From positions 1-23,304 of the forward strand of contig JBBISU010000045.1 of assembly GCA_037441225.1 (NCBI GenBank): a DNA stretch of 23,304 nucleotides, written 5' to 3'. A program made the position numbers and the translations under genes. Position 1 is the stretch's first letter. The number at the start of each line of letters is the position of its first letter. This document shows positions 1 to 8,920 of the stretch, one piece after another. The notes beneath the pieces were generated by a model, which made no database searches, had not been told where the DNA came from, and saw only the letters and a list, made by a program, of their open reading frames with translations. Origin of the DNA: JBBFMJ01 sp037441225 (lineage in GTDB: Bacteria > Acidobacteriota > Thermoanaerobaculia > UBA2201).

Positions 1-119
1 GACAGCCTCTTTAGCCTGCGAGGAATCAGAGCAATAGTTTGTCGTCCGTGTCCGTTGACCGTTTTTAAAAAATCATCGGGCAATTCAAAAATTACACCTA
101 CTGTTCTGCTTCTCTGCAA
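1..119 (-). other. short open frame running off the left edge (uncertain)
   Basis: On the minus strand a frame stays open from a TTG at 119 to the window edge and would read LQRSRTVGVIFELPDD, then a basic stretch ending RRLKRLS. The preceding in-frame codon block begins after a TAG. There is no ATG and no convincing Shine-Dalgarno sequence. The stretch is less AT-rich than the genes around it. It holds GTCCGTGTCC at 48-57 and a CTGTTCTGCTTCTCTGC tract, both echoed in the repeat region near 12.74-12.77 kb. It may be a degenerate repeat rather than a gene. I do not recognise a protein family. Confidence 0.2.
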
Positions 120-126
120 ATAGGTT

Positions 127-1914
127 TTAAATTGTGTAGATTTTAACTACTTCTTCTTTCCCTTTTACTTTAAACTCCCCTAAATATTTCAATTCAATAT
201 TTTTTTGCAAATTTTTCTTTACTTCTTCTGATAACAATATTTCTGTTTTTAATTCCTTATTTAATCCTTCAAGGCGCGAAGCAGTGTTGACAACATCTCC
301 CAAAGCAGTGAATTGAAAATTTTTAACTTTTCCTAAATCAGCACCAATGTTTCCTGTTAAAGCAAAACCAGAATTTAAACCAATCCCAATATTTAATTTG
401 GGCAGATTTTCTTCTTCTCTTTTTTTATTCCATAATTTTAATACTTCAAGCATTTCTTTTGCACAGTTTAAAGCATTTAGTGAATGGTTTTTATCCTCTA
501 AGGGTGCTCCCCAAAAAGCCATAATTGCATCACCTATGAATTTATCAAGTGTTCCATTGTGCTTAAAAACTATTGGAACCATCAGAGAAAAATATTCATT
601 TAACCATTTTACCAAAATTTCTGGAGGTGTTTTTTCTGAGATTGTTGTAAAATTCCTTATGTCAGAAAACAAAACAGTTATTTCTTTTAATTCCCCACCT
701 AATTCAGGCAAAGATTTCTTTGATAAAAGATAGTTTAAAACAGAAGGAGAAACATACCTTGAAAAAGTATCTTCTATTTTTTTCCTTTCCTTCCTTGCCT
801 TTGAATAATCAATTATTAGATTTGAAAAAAACAAAAATAAAAGGGAAAAGATTAAAAAGGATATTGGAAAATTTAGGTTTTTTGAAAAGGAATAGAAACT
901 GAAAAAATTTATTCCAATTATAAAGAAAATAAGGGTTAAAGTTTGTGTTCCTAACTTTACTTTTCTTAAAATTATATAAAAAATTATAATAAGGATATAT
1001 GAAATTAAAAGATAAAGGTAAAAAGGCAAGTCCCTTACAAAATTTTTGTCCTTTAAATTTTGAAAAGCAGTTGCATGGATTTCAACTCCTGGATAAATCT
1101 TTGAAGTAGGAACTGTTCTTAAATCAAAACCACCAGTTGCAGTTACACCTAAAAAGACAATCTTTCCTTCTAATCTTTTCTTTATTTCTTTAATTTCTTC
1201 TGTCTCCCCTTCCTCCTGCAATATTTTATTTGCTATATAAATTTTAAAAGCATCCAAATATTCAAAGTTGCCACCCTTTCCATAAAAGTGCAATTTTATT
1301 TCCTTTCCTTCTTTTTCAAAATAAGCATTTGAAAAGGAAGGGTAAAGAAAATCATTTGACTTTTGCCACAAGGGATACTTTCTTAAGACACCATCTTCAT
1401 CATTGAATAGGTGGATTGAACCAATTTTTGTATTTTCACTTATTAAAGTGCAGGGAAGAAGAGCATAATCATAACTTTTAAATTTTTTTTCTAAGTCCCT
1501 AACTATTTTTCCCTTAAAGCAAATATTTTTATTTATTGTTTTTCTTTCAGAAAAATCCGCAGCAAGGATATAAGGGATTTTGCTTAAAGCATCTCTTAAA
1601 ATTTCATCCCCTTTTGAAGGATTTGGCATCAAAATATCAAGGAATAAAACTTCTGGCTTTGATAAACCAATAAATTCAACAATTTCTCCAATTTTATCCC
1701 TTTCCCAGGGCCATCTTCCAAGTTCTTCTTCTAATAAATTTATACTTTTATCATTTATTGAAACAATTATTATGTTATTTTCTTTTAATTCCAAAGGAAA
1801 TAACTTTTGTTTTAAATCATAAATATTGTTTTCAATATTTAAAAAACCAGAAGGTATAAAAAAATTTAAAAGCAAAATTAAAAAAGAAATAATTAAAAAA
1901 TGTTTTTTATTCAA
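127..1914 (-). CDS. CHASE2-domain class III adenylate cyclase
   Basis: Predicted membrane-bound cyclase making cAMP from ATP in response to a signal sensed outside the cytoplasmic membrane. Seen in the 595 residues: an N-terminal membrane helix (about 6-22), a CHASE2-like extracytoplasmic domain (about 27-297, with FLDILMPNP and the PGVEIHA motif), three closely spaced membrane helices (about 298-370), a short linker with RYVSPSVLNYLL, then the cyclase domain. Metal ligands are D418 (LFSDIRNF) and D462 (FIGDAIMAF). The base-selecting pair is K458 and T536, the Lys/Thr combination of class IIIb adenylate cyclases. Transition-state residues N543 and R547 (NTASR) are present, so it should be active. 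The start is TTG, overlapping the acyltransferase stop by 8 bases; there is no ATG until well past the membrane helix and no clear Shine-Dalgarno, so coupling is likely. It is the last gene of the lysS-bamA run. Confidence 0.93.
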   Translation of the reverse strand: MNKKHFLIISFLILLLNFFIPSGFLNIENNIYDLKQKLFPLELKENNIIIVSINDKSINLLEEELGRWPWERDKIGEIVEFIGLSKPEVLFLDILMPNPSKGDEILRDALSKIPYILAADFSERKTINKNICFKGKIVRDLEKKFKSYDYALLPCTLISENTKIGSIHLFNDEDGVLRKYPLWQKSNDFLYPSFSNAYFEKEGKEIKLHFYGKGGNFEYLDAFKIYIANKILQEEGETEEIKEIKKRLEGKIVFLGVTATGGFDLRTVPTSKIYPGVEIHATAFQNLKDKNFVRDLPFYLYLLISYILIIIFYIILRKVKLGTQTLTLIFFIIGINFFSFYSFSKNLNFPISFLIFSLLFLFFSNLIIDYSKARKERKKIEDTFSRYVSPSVLNYLLSKKSLPELGGELKEITVLFSDIRNFTTISEKTPPEILVKWLNEYFSLMVPIVFKHNGTLDKFIGDAIMAFWGAPLEDKNHSLNALNCAKEMLEVLKLWNKKREEENLPKLNIGIGLNSGFALTGNIGADLGKVKNFQFTALGDVVNTASRLEGLNKELKTEILLSEEVKKNLQKNIELKYLGEFKVKGKEEVVKIYTI

Positions 1915-2470
1915 GGGCTTTTTTTAGGATTTTTAAATCTTCTTCTTCTGTTCCAGTTAATCTCAAGGGTTTTCTTATAGACAATTTTACTTTTGAAAAG
2001 GGTTTTGGAATAAAATATTTATCCCAGGTTTTTTTAAGATACCATGCCTTTTCTGGAAAAACCCTTAAAGGTATTATTTTTGCATTTGTTTTGTATGCTA
2101 ATGTCAAGATTCCTGGTTTTGGCTGATATATTGGACCTTTTGGACCATCTATGGCAAAGCCAGCCAGGTTTCCTTCCCTTACATATTTTATTAACTCAAT
2201 TAAAGCAGATATGGCTCCCTTAGAAGAAGAACCCCTAACTGGTTTATAGCCAAAGGAAGACAAAAGTTTTGCCTGCCTTTCTCCATCCCTTGACAAAGAA
2301 ACCATAATTCCAATATTTTTATTTGAAAAAAAAGGAATTAAGAAAAATTGTTCTCCATGCCAAAAAGCAAAAGCAATCTTTTCATTTTCTAAATTTTCAA
2401 TACCTTCAATTTCCTTAATATATGTCTTAAAGAAAAGTTTCATTAAAATCTTTACAATTTTTGGAAGCAT
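1907..2470 (-). CDS. DUF374 / lysophospholipid-acyltransferase-like protein
   Basis: Belongs to the DUF374 family, related to LpxL/PlsC acyltransferases. It probably transfers an acyl chain to a lipid A precursor or phospholipid at the inner face of the cytoplasmic membrane; the substrate is not readable from sequence. Seen: FWHGE with the likely catalytic H38, SRDGE at 60-64, RGSSSKG at 79-85, and AIDGPKGP at 106-113, in the family's usual order. At 187 residues it is a little short, with only a brief hydrophobic N-terminus. The ATG directly follows the bamA stop (TAAATG) with no Shine-Dalgarno of its own, so translation is probably coupled to bamA. Its place after bamA fits a role in outer-membrane lipid assembly. 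Confidence 0.88.
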   Translation of the reverse strand: MLPKIVKILMKLFFKTYIKEIEGIENLENEKIAFAFWHGEQFFLIPFFSNKNIGIMVSLSRDGERQAKLLSSFGYKPVRGSSSKGAISALIELIKYVREGNLAGFAIDGPKGPIYQPKPGILTLAYKTNAKIIPLRVFPEKAWYLKKTWDKYFIPKPFSKVKLSIRKPLRLTGTEEEDLKILKKALE

Positions 2471-4816
2471 TTAAAAAGAAGTGCCAATTGTAAATTGAAA
2501 ATTTGTCTTATCTTCTCCTGGTTTTGGATCCAAAACAACTCCATAAATAAATCTCAAAGGTGCCATAAAGACAGGCAAGAATATTCTAAATTCAACTCCT
2601 GTTGAATATCTCAAAGTCCCTAAATCAAATTTTTCCCACTCCCCCCAGGTGTTTCCTGCATCCAAAAATATTACAAATCTGAAAGGTTGTTGGATTCTCC
2701 ATATACTTTCAAGATTAAATTGCACAAATCTATCCCCTCCAATTGTTCCATCCTTTGGATTTGTTGGATAAATTGATCTCCAAGAAAAGCCCCTCATTGA
2801 ATATTCTCCACCTAAAAAATACCTCTCATAAGCAGGAAGAGTATCATCTCCTAAATTATATATCCTTCCTCCTTCAAAATTGAAGGCAAAGATCCAGTTT
2901 CTTTTTAAGGGCTTGTAAATTGTAAAACTTGTTTCTGGCTTAAATAAATCAATGGTTCCTCCAAGCCCTGCCCCAGACCACCTTGCTGATAATCTAAAAA
3001 ATATTCCTTTTTTTGTGTCAAAGGGGTCATCTTTCGTATTTAAATAAAATGAAGGTGTTAGAGAAGAAGAAGTCCCTTTTAAATCCTTAAAACTCCCCCA
3101 TAAAACAGGGTCTTCAACGGGCCTTTCATGCCTTCCATCGTCAGCGGGATACCTGTAAGATTTATCTGTTACCATATTTATATCTTCATAGCCATAATTA
3201 ATCATCATACCTGTAAAAGCCCCTAATCTTAAACCATAGCCAAAGCCAAAGCCCTTTGATTCCCTGTCAAACCTTGGATAATTTAAACTTCTTCTAAAGA
3301 GAGAAAAACTTAATGAATTTGGAGTATCCAAAAAGTAAGGATTTGTATAATTTATTTCATAAAAAGTTCTTCTTCTACCATTTTGATAACCAAGTGATAA
3401 GACCTCCCCCCTCCCTAAAAAGTTTCTTGTATTAAAGAAGAATTGACCAAAAAAACCCTCTGACTCAGACCAGCCAGCTGCAAATTGTAAATCAGAACGG
3501 GATGATTCTTCACCATAAACAGTCATATCAATTGTCTTTTCTTCTGGATTTATATCAAAATCCACTGGCTTTTGCTCATTTAATTTAAAGAAGCCCAACT
3601 GATTAACTCTAAATAATGACTGCTTAAAAGAAGAAGCATTAAATACCTGTCCTTCATCAATTAAAAACTCCCTTCTCAAAACCTTATCCATTGTCTTTGT
3701 ATTTCCTTTAAACTCCAATTTTCCCAATCTGTACTGCTCCCCTTCTTCTATTTTTAAAAGTATATCCTGTAAATTTTTTTCACCTTCTACATCAATAAAT
3801 TGTGGAATAATGGATGCAGTTATGTAACCCCTTCTATTATAAAGCTCTTGAAGCCCTTCTATTATCTCTTGCAATTTTTGAAAATTTAATATTTCACCAT
3901 AATTAAACTTTATTTCTTTTTGAATAATTTCTGGTGGCAAAATTGTACCACCTTCAATGTTTACATTCCTTATTCTATATTGCTCCCCTTCTTCTATTGG
4001 AATTGTAATTTTTAATCTTTTCTTAATTTTTTTTCCACCCTTTTTTAAAATTTCATAGGTTTCAACCTTTGGCTCTCCTATTTTTATATCCTTATAACCA
4101 TACCTTTTATAAAGAGATTTAATTTTATCTGTATCTTCTTTAAAAGTTTCTGGAGAATATAAATTATGCTTTGATAAAGCAGAAATTATATTACTTTCCT
4201 TTGTTTTTTTCATAGTCCATTTCAATCTTCTTGATGAAAATCTTGAATTTCCTATAAATTCAATTTTTCCAATTGGAACCTTTGTTCCTTCATCTATAAG
4301 GATTGTTAAACTTTTTCCTCCCTTTTCTAAGTTTTCAACTACCATATTAACTTCTGCTGCTGGATAACCAATTTCTTTATATGCATCTATTATGACTGTC
4401 TTTGCCATTTGAATTAAACTATCAGAAACTTCATTTCCTTCGCTTAAAGGTACTCCTTTTTCTTTAAATTTATCCTTTATTTGATTTGGAGACAATGCTT
4501 TTGTCCCTTTAAAAGTCAATTTCATAAGGCGTGGCTTTTCAATTAAACTTACAAAAAGTTTAACTCCTCCTTCTAATTCTTCTGCCATAATTTTACAATC
4601 AGAAATCAAATTTGTGTCTAAAAATTTTTTTAAATTTTTATTCATTTTAATCAAGTCCAGAGTATCCCCTTCTTTTATTCCCAGGTAATATAAAACTGTT
4701 TCCTTTGATAAAGTTTCATTTCCAGTAACTTCAACTGAGATAATTTTAATTTCCTTCTCTTGAGAAAAAACAAAAAGAGAAAATAAAAAGAAAAATAAAC
4801 TAAATGACTGGCGCAT
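2471..4816 (-). CDS. bamA: outer membrane protein assembly factor BamA (Omp85)
   Basis: Central subunit of the machine that folds and inserts beta-barrel proteins into the outer membrane. With the start chosen here it has 781 residues: a signal peptide (MRQSFSLFFFLFSLFVFSQ), five POTRA-like domains over roughly residues 22-415, then a C-terminal 16-strand-type barrel ending in Phe. The conserved loop-6 motif reads GGEYSMRGF, with Met where (V/I)RGF is usual; the key Arg is kept. An upstream in-frame TTG at 4852 would add 12 residues (MKKISYLKRNYL) but has no ribosome site, whereas the ATG at 4816 has AAGGA eight bases ahead and gives a cleaner signal peptide. It overlaps the Clp gene's 3' end by 17 bases and abuts the acyltransferase gene. 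Neighbouring LolCD-like genes support an envelope-assembly operon. Confidence 0.96.
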   Translation of the reverse strand: MRQSFSLFFFLFSLFVFSQEKEIKIISVEVTGNETLSKETVLYYLGIKEGDTLDLIKMNKNLKKFLDTNLISDCKIMAEELEGGVKLFVSLIEKPRLMKLTFKGTKALSPNQIKDKFKEKGVPLSEGNEVSDSLIQMAKTVIIDAYKEIGYPAAEVNMVVENLEKGGKSLTILIDEGTKVPIGKIEFIGNSRFSSRRLKWTMKKTKESNIISALSKHNLYSPETFKEDTDKIKSLYKRYGYKDIKIGEPKVETYEILKKGGKKIKKRLKITIPIEEGEQYRIRNVNIEGGTILPPEIIQKEIKFNYGEILNFQKLQEIIEGLQELYNRRGYITASIIPQFIDVEGEKNLQDILLKIEEGEQYRLGKLEFKGNTKTMDKVLRREFLIDEGQVFNASSFKQSLFRVNQLGFFKLNEQKPVDFDINPEEKTIDMTVYGEESSRSDLQFAAGWSESEGFFGQFFFNTRNFLGRGEVLSLGYQNGRRRTFYEINYTNPYFLDTPNSLSFSLFRRSLNYPRFDRESKGFGFGYGLRLGAFTGMMINYGYEDINMVTDKSYRYPADDGRHERPVEDPVLWGSFKDLKGTSSSLTPSFYLNTKDDPFDTKKGIFFRLSARWSGAGLGGTIDLFKPETSFTIYKPLKRNWIFAFNFEGGRIYNLGDDTLPAYERYFLGGEYSMRGFSWRSIYPTNPKDGTIGGDRFVQFNLESIWRIQQPFRFVIFLDAGNTWGEWEKFDLGTLRYSTGVEFRIFLPVFMAPLRFIYGVVLDPKPGEDKTNFQFTIGTSF

Positions 4817-7178
4817 AAGATAATTCCTTTTTAAATAAGATATTTTCTTCAAACAGTATTACTTCAATCTTGGAAGGTGCTTCCAGAGAAGATATAAAAG
4901 AGATTAAGGGATTCTTTAATTCCATTTTTAATATATTTGAAACAGAAGAAGCCCCGCCTTCTTTGTTTTTTTCTATCTTTTTAATTAAATATTCATATAC
5001 TTCATTTTTGATTGATAAATTAAAACCCTTTTCTTTCATTTCTTCTATTAAGTTTTTAACTTTAATTTTTAAAATGTTTTTTAATTCCTGAAAAGAAAAG
5101 GGCTTAAAGAAAACTATTGAATCAATATTATTTATAATTTCTAAGGGTATTCTCTTTTTTATTTCTGAAAGGTATTCTTTTTCATAATCCTTTTTACTTT
5201 TAGAATTTTCAAAGCCCGCAACTTTTTCAAATTCTTTTAAAGTTATAGTAAAAAAAATAATTGTATTTTTAAAATCCACTTCCTCACCATAAGAATCCTC
5301 AATTGAACCATTTTCAAGGATCTGGCTTATTATTTTTAAGGTTTCCTGGTGTGTTTTATCAATATTTTCAAAAAGAATAATTGAAAAGGGGTTCCTTTTG
5401 ACAAATTCTGTTAAAGTTCCTCCTTCTTCATAACCCACATAGCCAGGTGGAGAACCAATTAACTTTGAAACTCTGTATTTTTCACTATATTCAGACATTT
5501 CCATCTTATAAAAATATTTTGGATTTGGGAGTATTTCTTTTGAAATAATTGAAACAACAGAGGTTTTTCCAGTTCCAGAAGGACCACATAAAAGAAAAAC
5601 TGGGAAGGGTTTTTCTTTTTTTTCTTTTAATTCAGAAGTGTTTTTTAGTACTCTTATAATTTTTTCCAATGCTTCATTTTGACAAAGAATTTCTTTCTTT
5701 AAAGAATCCTTTAGCTTCTTTAGCCTTTCTTCGCTACTGGAAAAAAAGAAAAGATCAGATAAACCACTCATAATAGAAACCACTTCTTCAACATCTTTTA
5801 CGGATACAAAATACTCCTTGTTTGGATTTCTTTCTTTTAGTAATTTTAATGCTTCTTTTATTTCGTTTTCTTCATTTTTTAATTCAAAAGCTTTTTCAAA
5901 ATCCTTTGAATTTAAATATTTTTTTATTTTTGCTTCTATCTCTTTTAATTCTTCATACAGCATTGTTTCCGAGGGCTTTGGCATTTGGATTTTTATCTTT
6001 TGTCTTGCTGCAACTTCATCCATTAAATCAATTGCCTTATCGGGAAAAACTTTTCCTGGAATATATTGATTTGAATAATGAACTATTGCCTTTAATGTCT
6101 CATCAGGAAAATAAACTTTATGAAAATCTTCTAACTGTTTTTTCACTTCTTTTAATATCTTTAATGTTTCTTCCTCTGAGGTTGGATAAATATTTATAGT
6201 TTGAAATCTTCTCATTAATGCCTTATCTTTTTCAATATATTTTTTAAAATCCTTTAAAGTTGTGGCACCTATGCACCTTATTTGTCCTCTTGATAATGGT
6301 GGTTTTAGTAAATTTGCAGCATCCAATGACCCTTCAGAGGAGCCAGCACCAATTAAAGTATGTATTTCGTCAATAAATAAAATCACATTTTCATTTTCCA
6401 TTGCTTCTTTTATAATTCCTTTAAGGCGCTCTTCAAATTGTCCTCTGTACTTTGTGCCTGAAATCAGTTGCCCCATATCAATGGCATAAATTTGCATTTT
6501 ATTTAAAAAAGGAGGTACAACCCCTTGAACAATTTTTTGAGCCAGTGCTTCAACAAGAGCTGTTTTTCCTACTCCTGCTTCCCCTATTAAAATTGCATTA
6601 TTTTTCGTATATCTCCCTAAAATATTTATCAATCTTTCAATTTCTTTTTCCCTCCCTACAAAGGGGAAACATTTTCCACTTTCTACCCATCTATTTAAAT
6701 TCAAACCATATATTTCCAGTAAAACTGGTTGTTGAGTTATTTGCTTTTCCTTTTCCTTATCTTGAATATATTTCCTAATTTTAAAGGTAGATAAGCCAAA
6801 GGATTTTAAAATTTGTGAAGCATAAGAATTGCACTTTAATAAGGCAAGGATTAAGTGTTCGGGTTCAACTTTTTCACATCTTAAAACATTGGCATAGTAG
6901 TTTGAAGAAGCAAGGACTTGTTTTGTTGCTTCTGATAAAACAATATTTTCTTTTTCAAAAACAAGTTTTTTATTTTGCTTTTCTTTTAATAATTCTAATT
7001 CTAAATGTTTTTTTAATTCCTTCACATCAGATGTAAAATACTGAAAAATTGTCTCATTTTCCTTTAATATACCTAATAATAAATGTTCTGGTGTAATTAT
7101 ATCACTCTTATAATCTTCTGCAATGTTTTTTGCATAAAAAAGAGCCATTCTTGAAGAATTTGAGTACTTTTCAAACAT
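4800..7178 (-). CDS. ClpC/ClpA-like AAA+ unfoldase with degenerate second ATPase module
   Basis: A two-module Clp/Hsp100 protein of 792 residues. Seen: an N-terminal Clp_N double repeat (about 1-140); D1 with Walker A GEAGVGKT (199-206), Walker B D270-E271, pore loop KYRGQ (243-247) and arginine pair R323-R324, all intact; a short ClpC-type middle segment with a UVR-like coil (about 408-450); then D2. D2 keeps Walker A GPSGTGKT (532-539) and the GYVGY pore loop (579-583). It departs from the family at Walker B (DE becomes E604-N605), sensor 1 (Asn becomes T646), the arginine finger (NRID becomes NNID, N684) and sensor 2 (GAR becomes GAS, S744). An AGF at 654-656 sits where the ClpP-contact loop ([ILV]G[FL]) is expected. 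D2 probably binds but hardly hydrolyses ATP. The ATG has GGAG six bases ahead and overlaps the LolD-like gene by 8 bases. ClpC-type is more likely than ClpB, given the short middle domain. Confidence 0.9.
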   Translation of the reverse strand: MFEKYSNSSRMALFYAKNIAEDYKSDIITPEHLLLGILKENETIFQYFTSDVKELKKHLELELLKEKQNKKLVFEKENIVLSEATKQVLASSNYYANVLRCEKVEPEHLILALLKCNSYASQILKSFGLSTFKIRKYIQDKEKEKQITQQPVLLEIYGLNLNRWVESGKCFPFVGREKEIERLINILGRYTKNNAILIGEAGVGKTALVEALAQKIVQGVVPPFLNKMQIYAIDMGQLISGTKYRGQFEERLKGIIKEAMENENVILFIDEIHTLIGAGSSEGSLDAANLLKPPLSRGQIRCIGATTLKDFKKYIEKDKALMRRFQTINIYPTSEEETLKILKEVKKQLEDFHKVYFPDETLKAIVHYSNQYIPGKVFPDKAIDLMDEVAARQKIKIQMPKPSETMLYEELKEIEAKIKKYLNSKDFEKAFELKNEENEIKEALKLLKERNPNKEYFVSVKDVEEVVSIMSGLSDLFFFSSSEERLKKLKDSLKKEILCQNEALEKIIRVLKNTSELKEKKEKPFPVFLLCGPSGTGKTSVVSIISKEILPNPKYFYKMEMSEYSEKYRVSKLIGSPPGYVGYEEGGTLTEFVKRNPFSIILFENIDKTHQETLKIISQILENGSIEDSYGEEVDFKNTIIFFTITLKEFEKVAGFENSKSKKDYEKEYLSEIKKRIPLEIINNIDSIVFFKPFSFQELKNILKIKVKNLIEEMKEKGFNLSIKNEVYEYLIKKIEKNKEGGASSVSNILKMELKNPLISFISSLEAPSKIEVILFEENILFKKELSYAPVI
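4825..4829 (-). promoter_or_regulatory. Shine-Dalgarno deciding the bamA start
   Basis: AAGGA on the minus strand lies eight bases before the ATG at 4816. It lies inside the 3' end of the Clp coding sequence and supports the internal ATG over the TTG at 4852. Confidence 0.65.
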
Positions 7179-7848
7179 TATTTACTCCAAGATGGTGTAC
7201 ATAATTACAAATATTTTTCAAATTTTCATTATGAGTTACAACAACAAAAGTTATACCTTTATCTAAATGAATCTTTTTTATTATTTCAATTAAAATATCA
7301 GAGTTTTTATGATCTAAACTCCCTGTTGGTTCATCTAAAAGAATTATTTCTGGTTCTGTAATAAGGGCTCTGGCAATACAAACCCTTTGTTGTTCTCCAC
7401 CAGAGATCTCAAAAGGATACCTTTTTTCAAATTCTCCTATGCCTAAGCAATTTAAAAGTTCTTTTGCCTTTGAAAAGGCATCCTTTCTTTTATGCCCCTT
7501 TATGATCAATGGAAGAGCAACATTTTCTTCTAAATTAAGTTCTGGGATTAAATGAAAAAATTGAAAAACATAAGATATGTATTTAGCCCTAAAATTCCCC
7601 CTTTCTCCATCATCAAGGGAAGAAATTTCTTTATCTTTCACAAAAACTTTTCCCTCAGTTGGGGTATCAAGACCTCCAATTAAATTTAGAAGTGTAGATT
7701 TTCCCGAACCAGAAGGACCAATAATTCCATAAATACTTCTATTTGGTATATTTAAATTTAAATTTGAAAAGACCTCCACTTCTTCTTTCCCTTTCCCATA
7801 TATTTTTTTTACATTTTCTAATCTTATAATAAAATTATTGAGGGACAC
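7171..7848 (-). CDS. LolD/MacB-type ABC transporter ATP-binding protein
   Basis: ATPase subunit that powers the permease encoded just upstream; by context it probably extracts lipoproteins from the inner membrane (LolD role). Seen, numbered from the GTG start: Walker A GPSGSGKST (44-52), Q-loop Gln96, signature ISGGEQQR (148-155), Walker B with D172-E173, and H-loop His206. At 225 residues it matches the family. An ATG at 7866 would add six residues (MFRRSS) but has no ribosome site. The GTG at 7848 has AGGAG seven bases upstream and gives the typical N-terminus '[17 protein letters not shown]'. It overlaps the permease gene by 14 bases and the Clp gene by 8. A MacB-like or FtsE-like role cannot be excluded by sequence alone. 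Confidence 0.92.
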   Translation of the reverse strand: MSLNNFIIRLENVKKIYGKGKEEVEVFSNLNLNIPNRSIYGIIGPSGSGKSTLLNLIGGLDTPTEGKVFVKDKEISSLDDGERGNFRAKYISYVFQFFHLIPELNLEENVALPLIIKGHKRKDAFSKAKELLNCLGIGEFEKRYPFEISGGEQQRVCIARALITEPEIILLDEPTGSLDHKNSDILIEIIKKIHLDKGITFVVVTHNENLKNICNYVHHLGVNNV

Positions 7849-8920
7849 GGAGGATCTCCTGAACATTTAAATTTTTTGTCTGGCTCCCAATCATTTCACC
7901 TAAGATAAGAGAAAGAAAAACCAAAAATAAAAATATTAAGAAAAATTCTGTGAAAGGGAATTCATAATTAATGTATTTAAAATGTTGCATTTCTTCTGGA
8001 AAGGGGAAAAAATTATAGGAATTTTGAAGTTTTATAAAGATAAAAGAAAACAAAAAACCAAGAAAGGAAGAAAAGAAAAATATATAAAAACAAAAATATT
8101 TAAAGATTTTTTTTACATTCTTTAATTTAAAGCCAAAGACCTTAAAAAGAGCCCAAGAAGAATAGTAATGATAAAATAATAATTTTAAACTAAAATAAAG
8201 TTGAAAGATTGAAACAAATAAAATCAAAAAAACACCAAGGACCATTGAAATCTTTTCAATTTTTAAAGCATAAAAAATTGGTGCCTTTTTATCATAAATT
8301 GTCTCTATTTTTAAATCTTTAGGTAAAAATTTTTTTATATCTTCATAAATTTTTTTTATTTCCTTTTGATCTTTTAAAAATATTTGATATTTAGACAAAA
8401 AATTTTCTTTTCCTAAAAGTTTTTGCAATTTTTGCAATGGAACTTCCACCTTTTCTCCCTCTTCTTCTTTTTCAAGGCATATTTTTTTTAAGGTTGGACC
8501 AAAGGGTGAAAGGGTTATTTGTGGGACTGTAAAACAGTATGTCTTTCCAATTTCCCCTATTGGCATCTTTGTTTTTTCAACATTATTGATTCCAATTATT
8601 TTTCCTTTATATTCAAAATAAAATCCATCTGTTTCTAAGATTTTGTTTAAAGAAAATTCTTCCTCCAAATCCCTTAAATCTTTATCAAATTTTTCATTTT
8701 CTTTAAAATATAATCCTTTTTTGGGCTCTATATAAATATGGGGTTCTTTTTTTAAATAATTTTCTTTTATTTTTCTTTGAGCACTATCCATAAAAGAAAT
8801 TATTAAAATTAGAGAAAAGACTCCCAAGAAAATTCCCAAGGAAGATAAAATGAAAAAGAAGGAATGAAAGGACTTTCTTTTTAAAGAAAAAAGCAATTTT
8901 AAACTAAGGTAAAGGTTCAT
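7835..8920 (-). CDS. LolC/LolE-like ABC transporter permease
   Basis: Membrane subunit of the FtsX/MacB type (type VII ABC superfamily), partner of the ATPase encoded downstream. Seen in 361 residues: membrane helix at about 19-43, a periplasmic domain at about 45-220, then three helices at about 224-248, 276-297 and 322-341. The cytoplasmic loop [18 protein letters not shown] matches the coupling region after helix 2 in this family, and the end NVQEILRVP matches the usual 'P.E.LR' tail. It is shorter than LolC/LolE (about 400) and its periplasmic part is Lys/Glu-rich and divergent, so the cargo is uncertain. A single permease gene suggests a homodimer, as in lineages with one LolF-like protein. 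The ATG overlaps the lysS stop by 17 bases; no strong Shine-Dalgarno is visible. Confidence 0.85.
   Translation of the reverse strand: MNLYLSLKLLFSLKRKSFHSFFFILSSLGIFLGVFSLILIISFMDSAQRKIKENYLKKEPHIYIEPKKGLYFKENEKFDKDLRDLEEEFSLNKILETDGFYFEYKGKIIGINNVEKTKMPIGEIGKTYCFTVPQITLSPFGPTLKKICLEKEEEGEKVEVPLQKLQKLLGKENFLSKYQIFLKDQKEIKKIYEDIKKFLPKDLKIETIYDKKAPIFYALKIEKISMVLGVFLILFVSIFQLYFSLKLLFYHYYSSWALFKVFGFKLKNVKKIFKYFCFYIFFFSSFLGFLFSFIFIKLQNSYNFFPFPEEMQHFKYINYEFPFTEFFLIFLFLVFLSLILGEMIGSQTKNLNVQEILRVPQ
7856..7860 (-). promoter_or_regulatory. Shine-Dalgarno deciding the LolD-like start
   Basis: AGGAG on the minus strand, seven bases before the GTG at 7848. The ATG at 7866 lies upstream of this site and lacks one of its own, so the GTG is preferred. 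Confidence 0.6.

Noticed and set aside
4817..4852. N-terminal extension of BamA from a TTG at 4852
   Set aside because: No ribosome site precedes the TTG, and it would put a basic 12-residue stretch before an already complete signal peptide. The ATG at 4816 has AAGGA at good spacing.
5818..6778. long plus-strand open frames opposite the Clp gene
   Set aside because: They are antisense to a gene with clear conserved motifs. Their Phe/Leu-rich translations are what is expected from the complement of Lys/Glu-rich AT-rich coding sequence.
4800..7178. naming the AAA+ protein ClpB
   Set aside because: The long ClpB coiled-coil middle domain is missing. A short UVR-like middle segment and a [ILV]G[FL]-like loop position fit ClpC/ClpA better.
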